Source: an uncultured Clostridia bacterium | GTDB taxonomy: Bacteria; Bacillota; Clostridia; Oscillospirales; Acutalibacteraceae | DNA length: 64,000 nt | Direction of reading: 5' to 3' | Assembly (NCBI GenBank): GCA_947627135.1 | Contig: CANQUV010000009.1 | Location: 1 to 64,000, forward strand | Part shown: positions 1-9,149 of the stretch, piece after piece | Numbering within the stretch: the first letter of the stretch is position 1 | How the letters are laid out: each line of letters opens with the position of its first letter | Made by a program: the position numbers and the translations under genes | The notes under the pieces: model-generated | What the model was told of the DNA's origin: nothing | Seen by the model: the letters and a program-made list of their open reading frames with translations, nothing else | Database searches by the model: none

Positions 1-57
1 GTGTAAGTGTCGTGAGGCATTTAGCTTGGCAGTACTAATAGGTCGAGGGCTTGACCA
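1..57 (+). rRNA. 23S ribosomal RNA, 3' end (partial)
   Basis: The first bases match the conserved 3' end of Firmicutes 23S rRNA (agtactaataggtcgag followed by ggcttgacc). The rest of the gene lies left of the window. The 3' boundary is approximate. The bases after it (tgacca ... tggtca, about 52-75) can fold back on themselves and may belong to a processing stem. No 5S rRNA follows. Confidence 0.85.
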
Positions 58-166
58 CAAGTGTCTTTTGGTCAGATCGATTTTAATTATTATATATTCC
101 TTTTATTTCTCTTTCTCCTTTTTCCGTACCTTTATTCAGTTTTCAGGGTGTTAAACCCTTTTATAT

Positions 167-198
167 ACACCGTTCTGTTGAACGGTGTTTTTCTTTTT
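167..198 (+). terminator. Intrinsic terminator of the rRNA operon
   Basis: A perfect 9-bp stem (acaccgttc / gaacggtgt) with a 4-base loop is followed by ttttcttttttt. It lies about 110 bases after the 23S 3' end, so it probably ends the rRNA transcript. Confidence 0.85.
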
Positions 199-315
199 TA
201 AATTTAAAATATTGATTTTATCGCACCTGCTCCTTCTTTTAATTTTTTAAATAAATTACACCTATAAACAACTTTTTCCTTTTACGCTCTATAATTACCC
301 ATTTACGCAAAATTA

Positions 316-374
316 TTGACATTTTACAATAATAATGTAAAATTATGTTATCATTTTTAATTGTAAAATTTTAC
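316..374 (+). promoter_or_regulatory. Promoter with overlapping inverted repeats upstream of the ABC operon
   Basis: A TTGACA box (316-321) and a TAAAAT box (338-343) are 16 bases apart with an upstream TG. A dyad TTTTACA-N7-TGTAAAA (322-342) fills the promoter spacer. A second perfect palindrome, GTAAAATTTTAC, lies at 363-374, just past the likely start site. This layout suggests repression by a dimeric regulator, which is not encoded in the window. The promoter is inferred from motifs only. Confidence 0.5.
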
Positions 375-456
375 CTAAAAATAATTTTATTAAAGAATAA
401 TTACTAATTACAATAATATTTTAAAAATACATAAATTTTAAGGGTAGGAAATCTTT

Positions 457-1362
457 ATGGAAATGCTGTTAACAACCAATCAACTGACTAAGGTATTTGG
501 CCAGTTTAAAGCGGTTAACGCTATTGATATTAATATTAAACAGGGTGATATTTACGGTCTTATAGGACGAAACGGTGCAGGAAAAACTACAATTCTCAAA
601 ATGATAAGCGGGCTTGCTAAACCTACTTCGGGAAGTTTTACTTTATTTGGAGAAAAACAACATCCGAATATGGCGAAAGTTGGTACTCTTATTGAGGCAC
701 CAGGAATTTATCCTAATATGACTGCTCTTAATAATATAAAGTTAAAATGTCTTGTTGTGGGAGTAAATAAAAAAGGTTATGCTGAAGAATTACTTAAATC
801 AGTAGGTCTTGAAAGCGCCATAAATAAAAAGGTAAGTGCATTTTCCCTGGGAATGAAACAGAGACTGGGAATTGCTCTTGCATTGGTGGGAGATCCCGAA
901 CTTGTAATTCTTGATGAACCTATAAACGGTCTTGATCCGCAGGGTATTGCCGAAATAAGAGATATAATTCTTAAGTTAAATAAAGAAAAGAAAATAACTT
1001 TCATAATTTCCAGTCATATTTTGGAGGAGCTTTCTAAAATAGCCACCCGTTACGGAATAATTCATAAAGGCTTACTCATTCAAGAATTGACTGAAAAAGA
1101 ATTAGCCGAAAAAAGCAGCAAAAAAATTGAGCTTCTGACAGATGATGTTCAAAAAGCAGTTAATGTTCTTAACGGTATGGGCATTACTAACCTTAAGACA
1201 AAAGGTGATGAAAATATCGAAATTTATGAATGTTTAAATGAATGTAACAGCATTGTAAGAGAACTTGTAAAAAATGATGTCACCATAAACGGAATATCTG
1301 TTAAAAATCAAGTTTTGGAAGAGTATTTCCTGAATTTAACCGGAGGTGAAAGAAATGACTAA
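457..1362 (+). CDS. ABC transporter ATP-binding protein (BcrA-like)
   Basis: A 301-residue ATPase of the bacitracin/lantibiotic-export type (CcmA/BcrA group). Seen in the sequence: Walker A GRNGAGKT at about 37-44, signature SLGMKQR near 130, Walker B LVILDEP near 150 with the D-loop GLDPQG, and the switch histidine in ISSHILEEL. The C-terminal 90 residues are the variable domain usual in this group. ATG at 457 is preceded by aagggtagg. The gene overlaps the permease by 8 bases, so the two are co-translated. Together they would form a heteromeric exporter. The substrate (antimicrobial peptide, lipid or other) cannot be read from the sequence. Confidence 0.9.
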   Translation: MEMLLTTNQLTKVFGQFKAVNAIDINIKQGDIYGLIGRNGAGKTTILKMISGLAKPTSGSFTLFGEKQHPNMAKVGTLIEAPGIYPNMTALNNIKLKCLVVGVNKKGYAEELLKSVGLESAINKKVSAFSLGMKQRLGIALALVGDPELVILDEPINGLDPQGIAEIRDIILKLNKEKKITFIISSHILEELSKIATRYGIIHKGLLIQELTEKELAEKSSKKIELLTDDVQKAVNVLNGMGITNLKTKGDENIEIYECLNECNSIVRELVKNDVTINGISVKNQVLEEYFLNLTGGERND

Positions 1363-2128
1363 ACTTGTTAAAATGGATCTATACCGTATGGTGCGAACAA
1401 AATCATTTTATGTAGTTTTAATAATATCTGCAGTATATGCTGTTGTTTTATCTATACTTAATTCGTTAAACTATGAAAATTTTCAAATTGTACTTCAATT
1501 TAAAAGTAAGGAATTAGGAAGTTTTATGTCTGATTGTATTACAAACGGAAGTATGATAAATATGATGCTTATTTCAATTTTTGTAGCTATTTTTATTGCT
1601 GCTGAATATAAAAACGGTTTCATTAAAAACTATGTAGGCAGGTTTCCAAATAAAGTAAGTTTTGTTATTTCAAAATTTATATCTGTTATGTTTATTGTAT
1701 TATTTATTATGACAGCTTCCCTTGCTTTTGGAATTTTAACTCAGGTTTTATCTGGCGGATTATACTTGGTATCGTTTGTTTCAATTGCGAAATTGCTATT
1801 CACACAATTTTTACTTCATGTTGCTTTTGCGTCTTTAATATATTTTGTTTGTATGTTAACCGGAAGTTCAGCATTGGGTATGGTTTTAGGAATATTACTT
1901 TCTACTGGATTTATTAATATTTTATATAGCGGAATAAACTTTCTTTTTGAGAATGTACTGCATATTAAGTTTGCCATAAATGATTATACAGTCAGTAAAT
2001 ACATATCTGAGGTAGTTTCAAGTACAACAATGGATATTATAGGAAGAGCTTTGGCAGTTGCTGTTATTGCAACTATTCTGTTTATATGTATAACTGTTTT
2101 AACTACAAAGAATAAGGATATAAAGTGA
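1355..2128 (+). CDS. ABC-2 type transporter permease
   Basis: A membrane protein of about 257 residues with roughly six hydrophobic segments (about 17-38, 60-85, 105-130, 145-170, 175-205 and the last 25 residues) typical of ABC-2 permeases paired with BcrA-like ATPases. The start is ATG 1355, because GGAGG at 1342-1346 is well spaced for it. A GTG three codons upstream would sit inside the Shine-Dalgarno sequence. It starts inside the ATPase gene, which fixes the partnership. The fold is supported by hydropathy and context; the substrate is unknown. Confidence 0.85.
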   Translation: MTKLVKMDLYRMVRTKSFYVVLIISAVYAVVLSILNSLNYENFQIVLQFKSKELGSFMSDCITNGSMINMMLISIFVAIFIAAEYKNGFIKNYVGRFPNKVSFVISKFISVMFIVLFIMTASLAFGILTQVLSGGLYLVSFVSIAKLLFTQFLLHVAFASLIYFVCMLTGSSALGMVLGILLSTGFINILYSGINFLFENVLHIKFAINDYTVSKYISEVVSSTTMDIIGRALAVAVIATILFICITVLTTKNKDIK

Positions 2129-2482
2129 TATTTATATTTATTTTTTGATATATTTTAAAATTTTAAGATTGCATTGTAAACTTAAAAATAATCGGTGCAA
2201 TTTTAGCATTAATTAAATAACAAGACCACCTATAAAATAATTACAAATAAAACGCCTTATACACATTGTTTTGTATAGGGTGTTTTATCTTATTTATAAT
2301 TTTTTATGTATAAATAAAAATGGGAATAAATAGAATTTTCATGTTTTGCAGCTATAAAGTTTTGTTTTAATAATAAAATATCAAATGTTTTTAACTATAT
2401 GTAAAGATAAATTGTCTGGGTGTTTATAATTATTATAAAAATCTATCGCAGTCTTTGCAGTTGAGTTAAGTTTAGTATAAAG
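2129..2482. other. Intergenic region with one terminator
   Basis: Very AT-rich. It contains the intrinsic terminator at 2249-2292 and, at its right end, a promoter-like pair for the next gene. No credible ORF or structured RNA was recognised. Confidence 0.6.
2249..2292 (+). terminator. Intrinsic terminator of the ABC operon
   Basis: A 15-bp stem (aaaacgccttataca / tgtatagggtgtttt, with two G-T pairs) with a short loop and a following T-rich tail. It lies 120 bases after the permease stop codon. Confidence 0.75.
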
Positions 2483-2511
2483 TTGTCTGTTGAAGAAAAA
2501 TATGTTATTAT
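2483..2511 (+). promoter_or_regulatory. Sigma-A-like promoter of the YitT gene
   Basis: TTGTCT (2483-2488) and TATTAT (2506-2511) are separated by 17 bases, about 35 bases before the start codon of the YitT-type gene. Motif-based only. Confidence 0.5.
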
Positions 2512-2546
2512 GTATTTATATTTTTAAAAAGCAGGTGATATGAGTA

Positions 2547-3446
2547 ATGTTGAAAAATAATAAATTATCTGATTTTGTAGAAAAAATTAAGGTTAGCAAT
2601 ATAATTATGCTTACAATTGCAGGTATCATAAATGCAATAGGCATTACACTTTTTCTTGAACCTGTAAAGCTTTATGACAGCGGTATTTCCGGAACGTCAA
2701 TGTTGCTTTCTCAAATTACTCCCGAACATTTATCTTTATCGATGTTCTTAATTATACTGAACATTCCACTTTTGCTTTACGGACTCAAAAGGCAGGGGAA
2801 GCTGTTCACCATATACGCAATATATGCAATTGCAATTTATTCCATAACAGCGTGGCTTATAACTTATGTTTTGCCTATTGATGTAAATTTTGCTTCTCCT
2901 TTAGCAGGAACAGATTTACTTTTGTGCGCATTGTTCGGAGGAGTAATTTCGGGAACAGGAAGCGGACTTGCAATACGTTTCGGCGGTGTAATAGACGGAA
3001 TTGAAGTTATGGCAGTAATTTTTTCAAAAAAACTTGGAATATCCGTAGGAACTTTTGTTATGATTTATAATGTTCTTCTATATATAATTTGCGGATGTAT
3101 TATACAAAGCTGGATATTGCCATTGTATTCCATCGTAACCTATGCGGCGGCGCTAAAAACTGTGGATTTTATTGTAGAAGGTATAGACAGAGCAAAATGT
3201 GCGATAATCATAACAACAAAGCCTGAAGAAATTTGTGAAACCCTTTCAGAAACATTTGAATGTGGAATTACCAAAATTAAGGTGACAGGAGGATATTCTA
3301 ACACACCAAAGACAATGATATATTTTGTAATCAACAGATTTCAGGTTGTAAAGCTTAAGGAGATGGTTCATAATATAGACCCGAAGGTATATATAACTAT
3401 AAATGAGGTTGCAGATGTTTTCTCGGCAAATCAGAAGATAAAATAA
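2547..3446 (+). CDS. YitT family membrane protein (DUF161/DUF2179)
   Basis: 299 residues with an N-terminal five- to six-helix membrane part (about 20-200). This includes the glycine-rich segment with GTGSGLAIRFGGVIDG near 145, which is characteristic of the family. A soluble C-terminal DUF2179 domain of about 80 residues begins near 210 (GIDRAKCAIIITTKPEEI). Family members are widespread in Firmicutes, often in several copies, and their transport role is not settled. The start at 2547 follows gcaggtgat. It is monocistronic: promoter 2483-2511 upstream and a strong terminator downstream. Confidence 0.9.
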   Translation: MLKNNKLSDFVEKIKVSNIIMLTIAGIINAIGITLFLEPVKLYDSGISGTSMLLSQITPEHLSLSMFLIILNIPLLLYGLKRQGKLFTIYAIYAIAIYSITAWLITYVLPIDVNFASPLAGTDLLLCALFGGVISGTGSGLAIRFGGVIDGIEVMAVIFSKKLGISVGTFVMIYNVLLYIICGCIIQSWILPLYSIVTYAAALKTVDFIVEGIDRAKCAIIITTKPEEICETLSETFECGITKIKVTGGYSNTPKTMIYFVINRFQVVKLKEMVHNIDPKVYITINEVADVFSANQKIK

Positions 3447-3478
3447 AATATAAAAAAACAAATAAACTTTATAATGTA

Positions 3479-3515
3479 AAAACCGGAAGGCAGTGCCTTC
3501 CGGTTTTGCTTTTAT
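3479..3515. terminator. Bidirectional terminator between yitT-type gene and glgP
   Basis: A long GC-rich perfect inverted repeat (aaaaccggaaggca / tgccttccggtttt) lies between two convergent genes. T-rich sequence follows it on the plus strand, and the left A-run gives a T-run on the minus strand, so it can end both transcripts. Confidence 0.85.
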
Positions 3516-3537
3516 TCTAAAAAGATGTTTTATAAAA

Positions 3538-5910
3538 TCAGTTCTTTTTACCTTTATAGTTTGTATGCCAAATTTCCTGTGCATACTGGAGTATAGCTCT
3601 ATCTGAACTGAACTCTCCTGCGTTTGCTACGTTCATTAAGCATTTTCTGCCGAACTCTACTCTGTTTGAATAATCTGTATTTGCTTTAATTTTAGCGTCA
3701 ACATAAAGAGGAAGATCATAAATTACAAAGTAATGGTCGGGAGCATGCCAATGTGTACCGTTAAGAAGTGCATTGTGAAGTTCACCAAAACTGCCCTCTC
3801 CCTGTGCGCCGTTATCATTAAAGGTGCCGTTTACAAGAGTGTCAACAACTCTCTTAATATCAGGGTTAGCTTCATAAATAGCTCTAGGGTTGTAGCCTTC
3901 TTTCTTGAGTCTTTCAATATCTTCAACTCTTGCGCCAAAGATATATTCATTCTCTTCGCCTGCCTGCTCTGCAATTTCAATGTTTGCACCGTCGTAAGTA
4001 CCCAGTGTAACTGCACCATTAAGCATAAACTTCATATTACCTGTACCTGAAGCTTCAAGTCCTGCTGTTGAAGTCTGTTCGGAAATATCAGCGGCAACAA
4101 CCAGTTTCTCAGCATAAGACACATTGTAGTTTGAAATAAAGTAAACCTGAAGCTTGTCCTTTGTGTCAGGGTCATTATTTACCAAATTAGCAACTTCGTT
4201 TATATATTTAATGATTGCTTTAGCTCTTGCATATCCGGGCGCAGCTTTTGCACCGAATATAAATGTTGTAGGATTCCAGTTTGGAAGCTTGCCGTCTTTT
4301 AACTTGTAGTAAATATCCATAATTGAGAAAGCGTTGAGAAGCTGTCTCTTATATTCATGAAGACGCTTAACCTGAATATCAAAAATTGTATCAGGATTAA
4401 CATCAAAGTTATCCATTTTCTTCATGTATGCAGCAAGTTGTTTTTTCTTTGTCTTTTTAATTTTGTTGAACTCTTTAACAGTAGCGTCATCAAGCATTTC
4501 ATTGAGTTTTGAAAGCTTGGAAAGGTCTGTTTCCCAGCCTTTGCCTACACGGTCTGTGATGAATTTTGAAAGTTCAGGATTGCAAAGTCCAAGCCATCTT
4601 CTTTGAGTTATACCATTTGTTTTATTCTGGAATCTTTCAGGATAAACTTCGTACCAATCTTTAAGAACATCGTCTTTAAGAATTTCTGTATGAAGCTTTG
4701 CAACACCGTTTACATATACCGAAGCATAAGTTGCAAGCCTTGCCATGTGAACGACACCGTCAGCAATAAGACGCATTTGTGAAATTTTTTCGTCAGAAAT
4801 GCCCTTGCCCTTTAGCTCGTGATATTCTCTGTCGTTGATTTGCTCAATAATTGAGTAAATTTCCGGAATTACATCACGCATAAGGTCAATGCTCCATTTC
4901 TCAAGAGCTTCGCCTAAAACTGTGTGGTTTGTATAGTTAAATGTTTTTCTTACAATTTCAAATGCCTGATCAAAGTTTAATCCTTCTAATTGGAATAAGC
5001 GGATAAGCTCAGGAATACATACAACAGGGTGTGTATCGTTAAGTTGAATTGTGTTTTCCTCTGAAAAATGACTGAAATCGTTACCGTATTTAGCTTTATA
5101 ACGGTTCAGTATATCTTTAAGTGATGCTGAACAGAAGAAATATTGCTGTTTTAATCGAAGTACTTTACCTTCATGTGAATTATCGTTCGGATAAAGAACT
5201 TTTGAAATGTTTTCTGCGTCATTCTTAGCTTTTACGGCAGCATCATAGTTGCTGTTATTGAACTCGTTAAAGTTAAATTCGTCAACTGCTTCTGCCTGCC
5301 ATAAACGAAGTGTATTTATATTTTTTGTACCGTAACCGATAACTGCCATATCATAAGGTACGGCTTTTACCGTTTGTGTTCTGAAGGATACGGTAACTGC
5401 CTGATCTTCTCTTCTGATGCACCAAGGATCTTCAAATCTCTGCCAGTCATCTGCAACTTCTACCTGATAACCGTCTTTTATAAGCTGCTTGAACAAGCCG
5501 TATTTATAACGGATTCCGTAACCGTCCAGAGGAACTTCCTGTGTTGCCGCACTGTCCAGATAACAGGCTGCAAGACGGCCAAGTCCTCCGTTTCCTAAAG
5601 CCGCATCGTCGATATCTTCAAAAACATTGATGTCAAAACCCTTTCTCTTAAGCAGAGTTTTTGTCTCATCCAAAGCGCCTATGCAGTATAAATTGTTGTA
5701 AATCATACGGCCCATAAGATATTCAGCTGAGAAATAGTAAGCTCTTCTTGAAGCTGCGTGATTTTTCTTGCTTTTTGCCCAGTTGTCTGCAATTTCCCCC
5801 ATTACAGCTTTTCCTAATGCTAAATGAAGCTGTGACGGTGTTAAATTTTCTACTTTTTCACAGTACATCTCTTTTGCTGTAAGTTTGAGATTTTCCATAA
5901 TGTTACCCAT
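3538..5910 (-). CDS. glgP: Glycogen/starch (maltodextrin) phosphorylase
   Basis: A 790-residue GT35 family phosphorylase that releases glucose-1-phosphate from alpha-1,4-glucans with pyridoxal phosphate as cofactor. Family motifs are clear: NGGLGRLAACYLDS near 107, the conserved NDTHP near 290, and the pyridoxal-phosphate lysine segment EASGTGNMKFMLNGAV in the last third. Length matches the family. ATG 5910 sits 9 bases behind a GGAGG that lies inside the last codons of malQ, so it is coupled to that gene. With malQ it forms a two-gene pathway that turns stored or imported maltodextrins into glucose-1-phosphate and glucose. It could equally be named malP. Confidence 0.95.
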   Translation of the reverse strand: MGNIMENLKLTAKEMYCEKVENLTPSQLHLALGKAVMGEIADNWAKSKKNHAASRRAYYFSAEYLMGRMIYNNLYCIGALDETKTLLKRKGFDINVFEDIDDAALGNGGLGRLAACYLDSAATQEVPLDGYGIRYKYGLFKQLIKDGYQVEVADDWQRFEDPWCIRREDQAVTVSFRTQTVKAVPYDMAVIGYGTKNINTLRLWQAEAVDEFNFNEFNNSNYDAAVKAKNDAENISKVLYPNDNSHEGKVLRLKQQYFFCSASLKDILNRYKAKYGNDFSHFSEENTIQLNDTHPVVCIPELIRLFQLEGLNFDQAFEIVRKTFNYTNHTVLGEALEKWSIDLMRDVIPEIYSIIEQINDREYHELKGKGISDEKISQMRLIADGVVHMARLATYASVYVNGVAKLHTEILKDDVLKDWYEVYPERFQNKTNGITQRRWLGLCNPELSKFITDRVGKGWETDLSKLSKLNEMLDDATVKEFNKIKKTKKKQLAAYMKKMDNFDVNPDTIFDIQVKRLHEYKRQLLNAFSIMDIYYKLKDGKLPNWNPTTFIFGAKAAPGYARAKAIIKYINEVANLVNNDPDTKDKLQVYFISNYNVSYAEKLVVAADISEQTSTAGLEASGTGNMKFMLNGAVTLGTYDGANIEIAEQAGEENEYIFGARVEDIERLKKEGYNPRAIYEANPDIKRVVDTLVNGTFNDNGAQGEGSFGELHNALLNGTHWHAPDHYFVIYDLPLYVDAKIKANTDYSNRVEFGRKCLMNVANAGEFSSDRAILQYAQEIWHTNYKGKKN

Positions 5911-5914
5911 ATAA

Positions 5915-7405
5915 TCAATCCTCCATGCGTCCGTATTTTTCAGACATACATTTTAATTTATGTGCAAGCTCTTTGGTTAGAGCTTTTTTATCAATTCTCC
6001 AAACCCAGTTTCCTCCTAAAGTTGACGGAACGTTCATTCTTGCCTCTGTTCCCAGTCCTAATATATCCTGAATTTGAATAATTGCATAATTGCCTTTACT
6101 TTCGTAAGCTGTTCTGATAAGTCCCCAATTGAAAGATTCGTCATCTTCTATTTTACAGTATTCTTTTGCATAATCAATATCGCTTTCTTTTGCTGTTTCA
6201 AGCCAGCCCATAAGCGTATCATTATCGTGAGTTCCTGTATATACAACACAATTCTCTGTGTAATTATGTGGCAAATAATCGTTTTCTTCTCCACTGTCAA
6301 AGGCAAATTCCAAAACTTTCATTCCCGGATATCCGCTGTCTTTTAAAAGCTGTGTTACCCCCGGTGTTAAAGTACCTAAATCTTCCGCTACAATTGGAAT
6401 ATCGCCTATTTTTTCACGCATTAATTTAAAAAATTCTATGCCCGGGCCTTTTTTCCATTCTCCTCCGATTGCGTTCTCTGCCGGATACGGAATAGCATAG
6501 TAGCTGTCAAATGCTCTGAAATGGTCGATTCTGGTAATATCAAACAGTTTCGACGCCGCCTTGATCCTATCAAACCACCACTCATAATCGGTTGCTTTCA
6601 GGTATTCCCAGTCATAAAGCGGATTTCCCCATAACTGACCCGTTGCTGAAAAGTAATCCGGAGGACAACCTGCAACACATACCGGATCTCCGTCTTCATA
6701 CAGCCAAAAGACTTCCGGATTTGCCCATGTATCTGCGCTGTCCATCGCAACATAAATCGGCATATCTCCTAATATCTTTATTCCTAATGCGTTTACATAG
6801 CCTCTGAATCTTTCCCACTGTTCATAAAATTTAAACTGCAAAAACTTCCAAAAATCTATATCGTTTTTCAGTTTGCGTTCGTATCGTTTTACGGCGGCTT
6901 CTTCGTGCATTCGGATTTCTTCATCTTCCCATTCGGTCCAGGCTTTCATTCCATTCTGCTTTTTTACCGCCATATACAGCGCATAATTTTTAAGCCACTT
7001 GCTGTTCTTTCTCTTGAAACTTGTAAATGCTTTTTGGTCTTCTTTCTTTTTAAAGTTGTCATAAGCTATCTGCAACACTTTGAAACGACTGTTGTAGATT
7101 TTTTCATAATCAACTTCAAAGTTGTTTTCGCCCCAATCAAATTTTTTGATTTGAGCTTTTGTAAGCAAGCCTTCCTCACATAAAGTGTCCAAATCTATCA
7201 TATAAGGGTTTCCTGCATAAGTAGAAAAGGATTGGTATGGAGAGTCACCGTAGCTCGTAGGGCCAACGGGTAGTATCTGCCAGATTTTCTGTCCTGCTTT
7301 TTTCAGAAAATCCGCAAATTTTCTTGCTTCTTTGCCGATTGTGCCTATTCCGTACGGTGACGGCAGCGAGGTTATAGGCATAAGAATACCTGCAACACGA
7401 GGCAT
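5915..7405 (-). CDS. malQ: 4-alpha-glucanotransferase (amylomaltase)
   Basis: A 496-residue GH77 enzyme that disproportionates short maltodextrins so that phosphorylase can act on them. Visible motifs: N-terminal GILMPITSLPSPYGIG, GDMPIYVAMDSADTWANP, the nucleophile region ITRIDHFRAF, the acid/base region VAEDLGTLTPGV and YTGTHDNDT. Length is normal. The start follows a well-placed cggag. It is first gene of the malQ-glgP operon, with the phosphorylase only 4 bases downstream. About 140 AT-rich bases separate it from the cinA-type gene and probably hold its promoter. Confidence 0.96.
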   Translation of the reverse strand: MPRVAGILMPITSLPSPYGIGTIGKEARKFADFLKKAGQKIWQILPVGPTSYGDSPYQSFSTYAGNPYMIDLDTLCEEGLLTKAQIKKFDWGENNFEVDYEKIYNSRFKVLQIAYDNFKKKEDQKAFTSFKRKNSKWLKNYALYMAVKKQNGMKAWTEWEDEEIRMHEEAAVKRYERKLKNDIDFWKFLQFKFYEQWERFRGYVNALGIKILGDMPIYVAMDSADTWANPEVFWLYEDGDPVCVAGCPPDYFSATGQLWGNPLYDWEYLKATDYEWWFDRIKAASKLFDITRIDHFRAFDSYYAIPYPAENAIGGEWKKGPGIEFFKLMREKIGDIPIVAEDLGTLTPGVTQLLKDSGYPGMKVLEFAFDSGEENDYLPHNYTENCVVYTGTHDNDTLMGWLETAKESDIDYAKEYCKIEDDESFNWGLIRTAYESKGNYAIIQIQDILGLGTEARMNVPSTLGGNWVWRIDKKALTKELAHKLKCMSEKYGRMED

Positions 7406-7545
7406 AATATCAACTCCGTTTTTTTATTATTAAATTTTTTATATATTTTAACGCAAAAATTTTTTAATTAAATACTGTGAATTTCCCACAATATGTAATT
7501 TATTCTATCATATTTATATTTGATTGGCAATAGTTTATTTTACAT

Positions 7546-8088
7546 TTAATTTACACTTTCAAACAAAATTGTGTATAAAACTATGCAGGAAGCAAGCTCT
7601 CTTATCGTTTCTCGATTATTTTTTCCGCTTTCATTAAGTAACGCTTTTATTGCATAGTGTTTGTTTTTGGTGTAAATGCCTATATAAACAAGTCCCACGG
7701 GTTTTTCGGCAGTTCCTCCTCCGGGTCCTGCAATACCTGTTGTTGAAACTCCTATATCTGCATTTGAAAGCTCTGCAACGCCTTTTGCCATTTCTAAAGC
7801 ACATTCATAAGATACTGCGCCGAACTTTTCAAGAGTATCGTTTTTTACAGACAAGATCCTGTGTTTGATAAAGTTTCCATAAGAGCATACTCCGCAGTCA
7901 AAAACCTCTGACGAACCTGCAACTTCTGTGATTTTTTTAGATATAAGTCCGCCTGTACAGCTTTCAGCGGTTGCTATATGGAGAGCCTGTTGTTTTAGTT
8001 TTTCTACAACAAGCTCCTGAAGCTTTGTTCTGTCCAAATTACTATCTTTCAGCATATCTGTAAAGGATATGTCTGTAATAACTTCCAT
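7546..8088 (-). CDS. pncC: CinA-family protein (nicotinamide-nucleotide amidohydrolase, PncC type)
   Basis: 180 residues matching the C-terminal CinA domain that deamidates nicotinamide mononucleotide to nicotinate mononucleotide in pyridine-nucleotide salvage. Motifs: TAESCTGGLISKKIT, GAVSYECALEMAKGV and the glycine-rich GVSTTGIAGPGGGTAEKPVG. A 35-residue N-terminal extension precedes the domain. The N-terminal molybdopterin-binding half of full CinA is absent, so this is the stand-alone form. ATG 8088 has a perfect aggagg. It is divergent from rsmE. The family assignment is firm; the enzymatic role is inferred from the family. Confidence 0.9.
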   Translation of the reverse strand: MEVITDISFTDMLKDSNLDRTKLQELVVEKLKQQALHIATAESCTGGLISKKITEVAGSSEVFDCGVCSYGNFIKHRILSVKNDTLEKFGAVSYECALEMAKGVAELSNADIGVSTTGIAGPGGGTAEKPVGLVYIGIYTKNKHYAIKALLNESGKNNRETIRELASCIVLYTILFESVN

Positions 8089-8236
8089 TATTATCCTCCT
8101 AAATTTTTATTATATTAGTTTTAATTTTAAAATCATCAATATTTAATATTTTTATTTTAACATTACCTGTTATTTATTGCAATATTTCAGATAGTTTGTT
8201 ATATTATTTATATTAAATAAATAAGGCGGTGCTTTT

Positions 8237-8962
8237 ATGCCTTGGTTTTTTACGGAAGAAAACATACAGTCGGATAACTATATATTAACAGGCGAAAACG
8301 CCTTACATATAGAAAAAAGTCTGAGAATGAAAAAAGGTGAAGAAATTACTCTTTGTACTCCCGATAAAACTCAGTGCGAATGTGTGATTGAGAAAATTAT
8401 ACCGGGTCAGGTTTATGTAGACATTAAAGAAAAATTTCCCTGCAAAAACGAGCCCGACGTGGAAATAACTTTATATCAGGCGCTTCCAAAGGGAGATAAA
8501 ATGGATTATATAGTGCAAAAATGCGTTGAGTTGGGAGTAAGCAAAATCGTGCCGGTAATATCGGCACGATGTGTTTCAAGACCTGATGAAAAATCTTTGA
8601 AAAAGAAAATTATTCGTTGGCAAAAGATTGCGCTTCAGGCATCAATGCAATCAAGGAGAGGAATAATCCCAAAAATAACAGAAGCAAAAAGCTTTGATGA
8701 CGCAGTTAAAGAAACAGACGAGGAAAAGAAAATAATTTTTTATGAGTGCTCAGGAGAAAGTGTAAAGGCCCTGCTTTTAGAAAAGGTAAAAAGTATAGGA
8801 ATATTTATAGGCAGTGAGGGAGGATTTGAAGAAGAAGAAGTAGAAGCTGTGCTTGCAAGGGGCGGAAGTAAGGCAACCTTGGGAAAAAGGATCTTAAGAG
8901 CAGAAACTGCACCTTTGGCGGCACTTTCAATAATTATGTATCAGACCGGCAATTTTGAATAA
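8237..8962 (+). CDS. rsmE: 16S rRNA (uracil-1498-N3)-methyltransferase RsmE
   Basis: A 241-residue SPOUT-class methyltransferase. The N-terminal PUA-like part includes the HIEKSLRMKKGEEITL segment. The C-terminal knot carries KGDKMDYIVQKCVELGV, FIGSEGGFEEEEV and LGKRILRAETAPLAALS, the SAM-binding signatures of RsmE. Length is typical. The start at 8237 follows aaggcggtg. prmA and dnaJ, frequent neighbours in Clostridia, are not here. A hairpin repeat begins 22 bases after the stop codon. Confidence 0.95.
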   Translation: MPWFFTEENIQSDNYILTGENALHIEKSLRMKKGEEITLCTPDKTQCECVIEKIIPGQVYVDIKEKFPCKNEPDVEITLYQALPKGDKMDYIVQKCVELGVSKIVPVISARCVSRPDEKSLKKKIIRWQKIALQASMQSRRGIIPKITEAKSFDDAVKETDEEKKIIFYECSGESVKALLLEKVKSIGIFIGSEGGFEEEEVEAVLARGGSKATLGKRILRAETAPLAALSIIMYQTGNFE

Positions 8963-8983
8963 AAGCAGTTTTCCATAAAGTGA

Positions 8984-9070
8984 AAAAGTAAAAGTTTTTG
9001 CTTCGCTTTTTTCAAAAAGCGAACGAGGTCAAGGGCGAGGAGCCCTTGTCGCCGCCCGGTGCGGCGAAAT
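8984..9070 (+). repeat. Hairpin repeat A, copy 1 (three-stem element)
   Basis: Three consecutive hairpins. Stem 1 is ttcgcttttt / aaaaagcgaa (9002-9023). Stem 2 is aagggc / gcccttt-like (9031-9047). Stem 3 is cgccgc / gcggcg (9050-9066). It lies directly downstream of rsmE in the sense orientation. Related copies are at 22128, 24681, 31461 and 40806. Stem sequences differ between copies but stay paired. Confidence 0.8.
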
Positions 9071-9149
9071 ACTAATTATAATGAATAATACAGAAAAATT
9101 AAACAGGATACATAACAGATAAGTTTATAGCTTATAAGAGGTTTCGTTT

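Larger units (their letters stand above)
61..456. other. Intergenic region after the rRNA operon
   Basis: About 400 AT-rich bases without a credible ORF. It holds the rrn terminator (167-198) and the promoter/operator region of the following ABC operon (316-374). The expected 5S rRNA (about 117 nt with its conserved loop sequences) was searched for by eye and is not present. Nothing else was recognised. Confidence 0.7.

Noticed and set aside
61..166. 5S rRNA after the 23S gene
   Set aside because: No 5S conserved loop sequences and no closing stem of the right length; the stretch is AT-rich and runs into the terminator.
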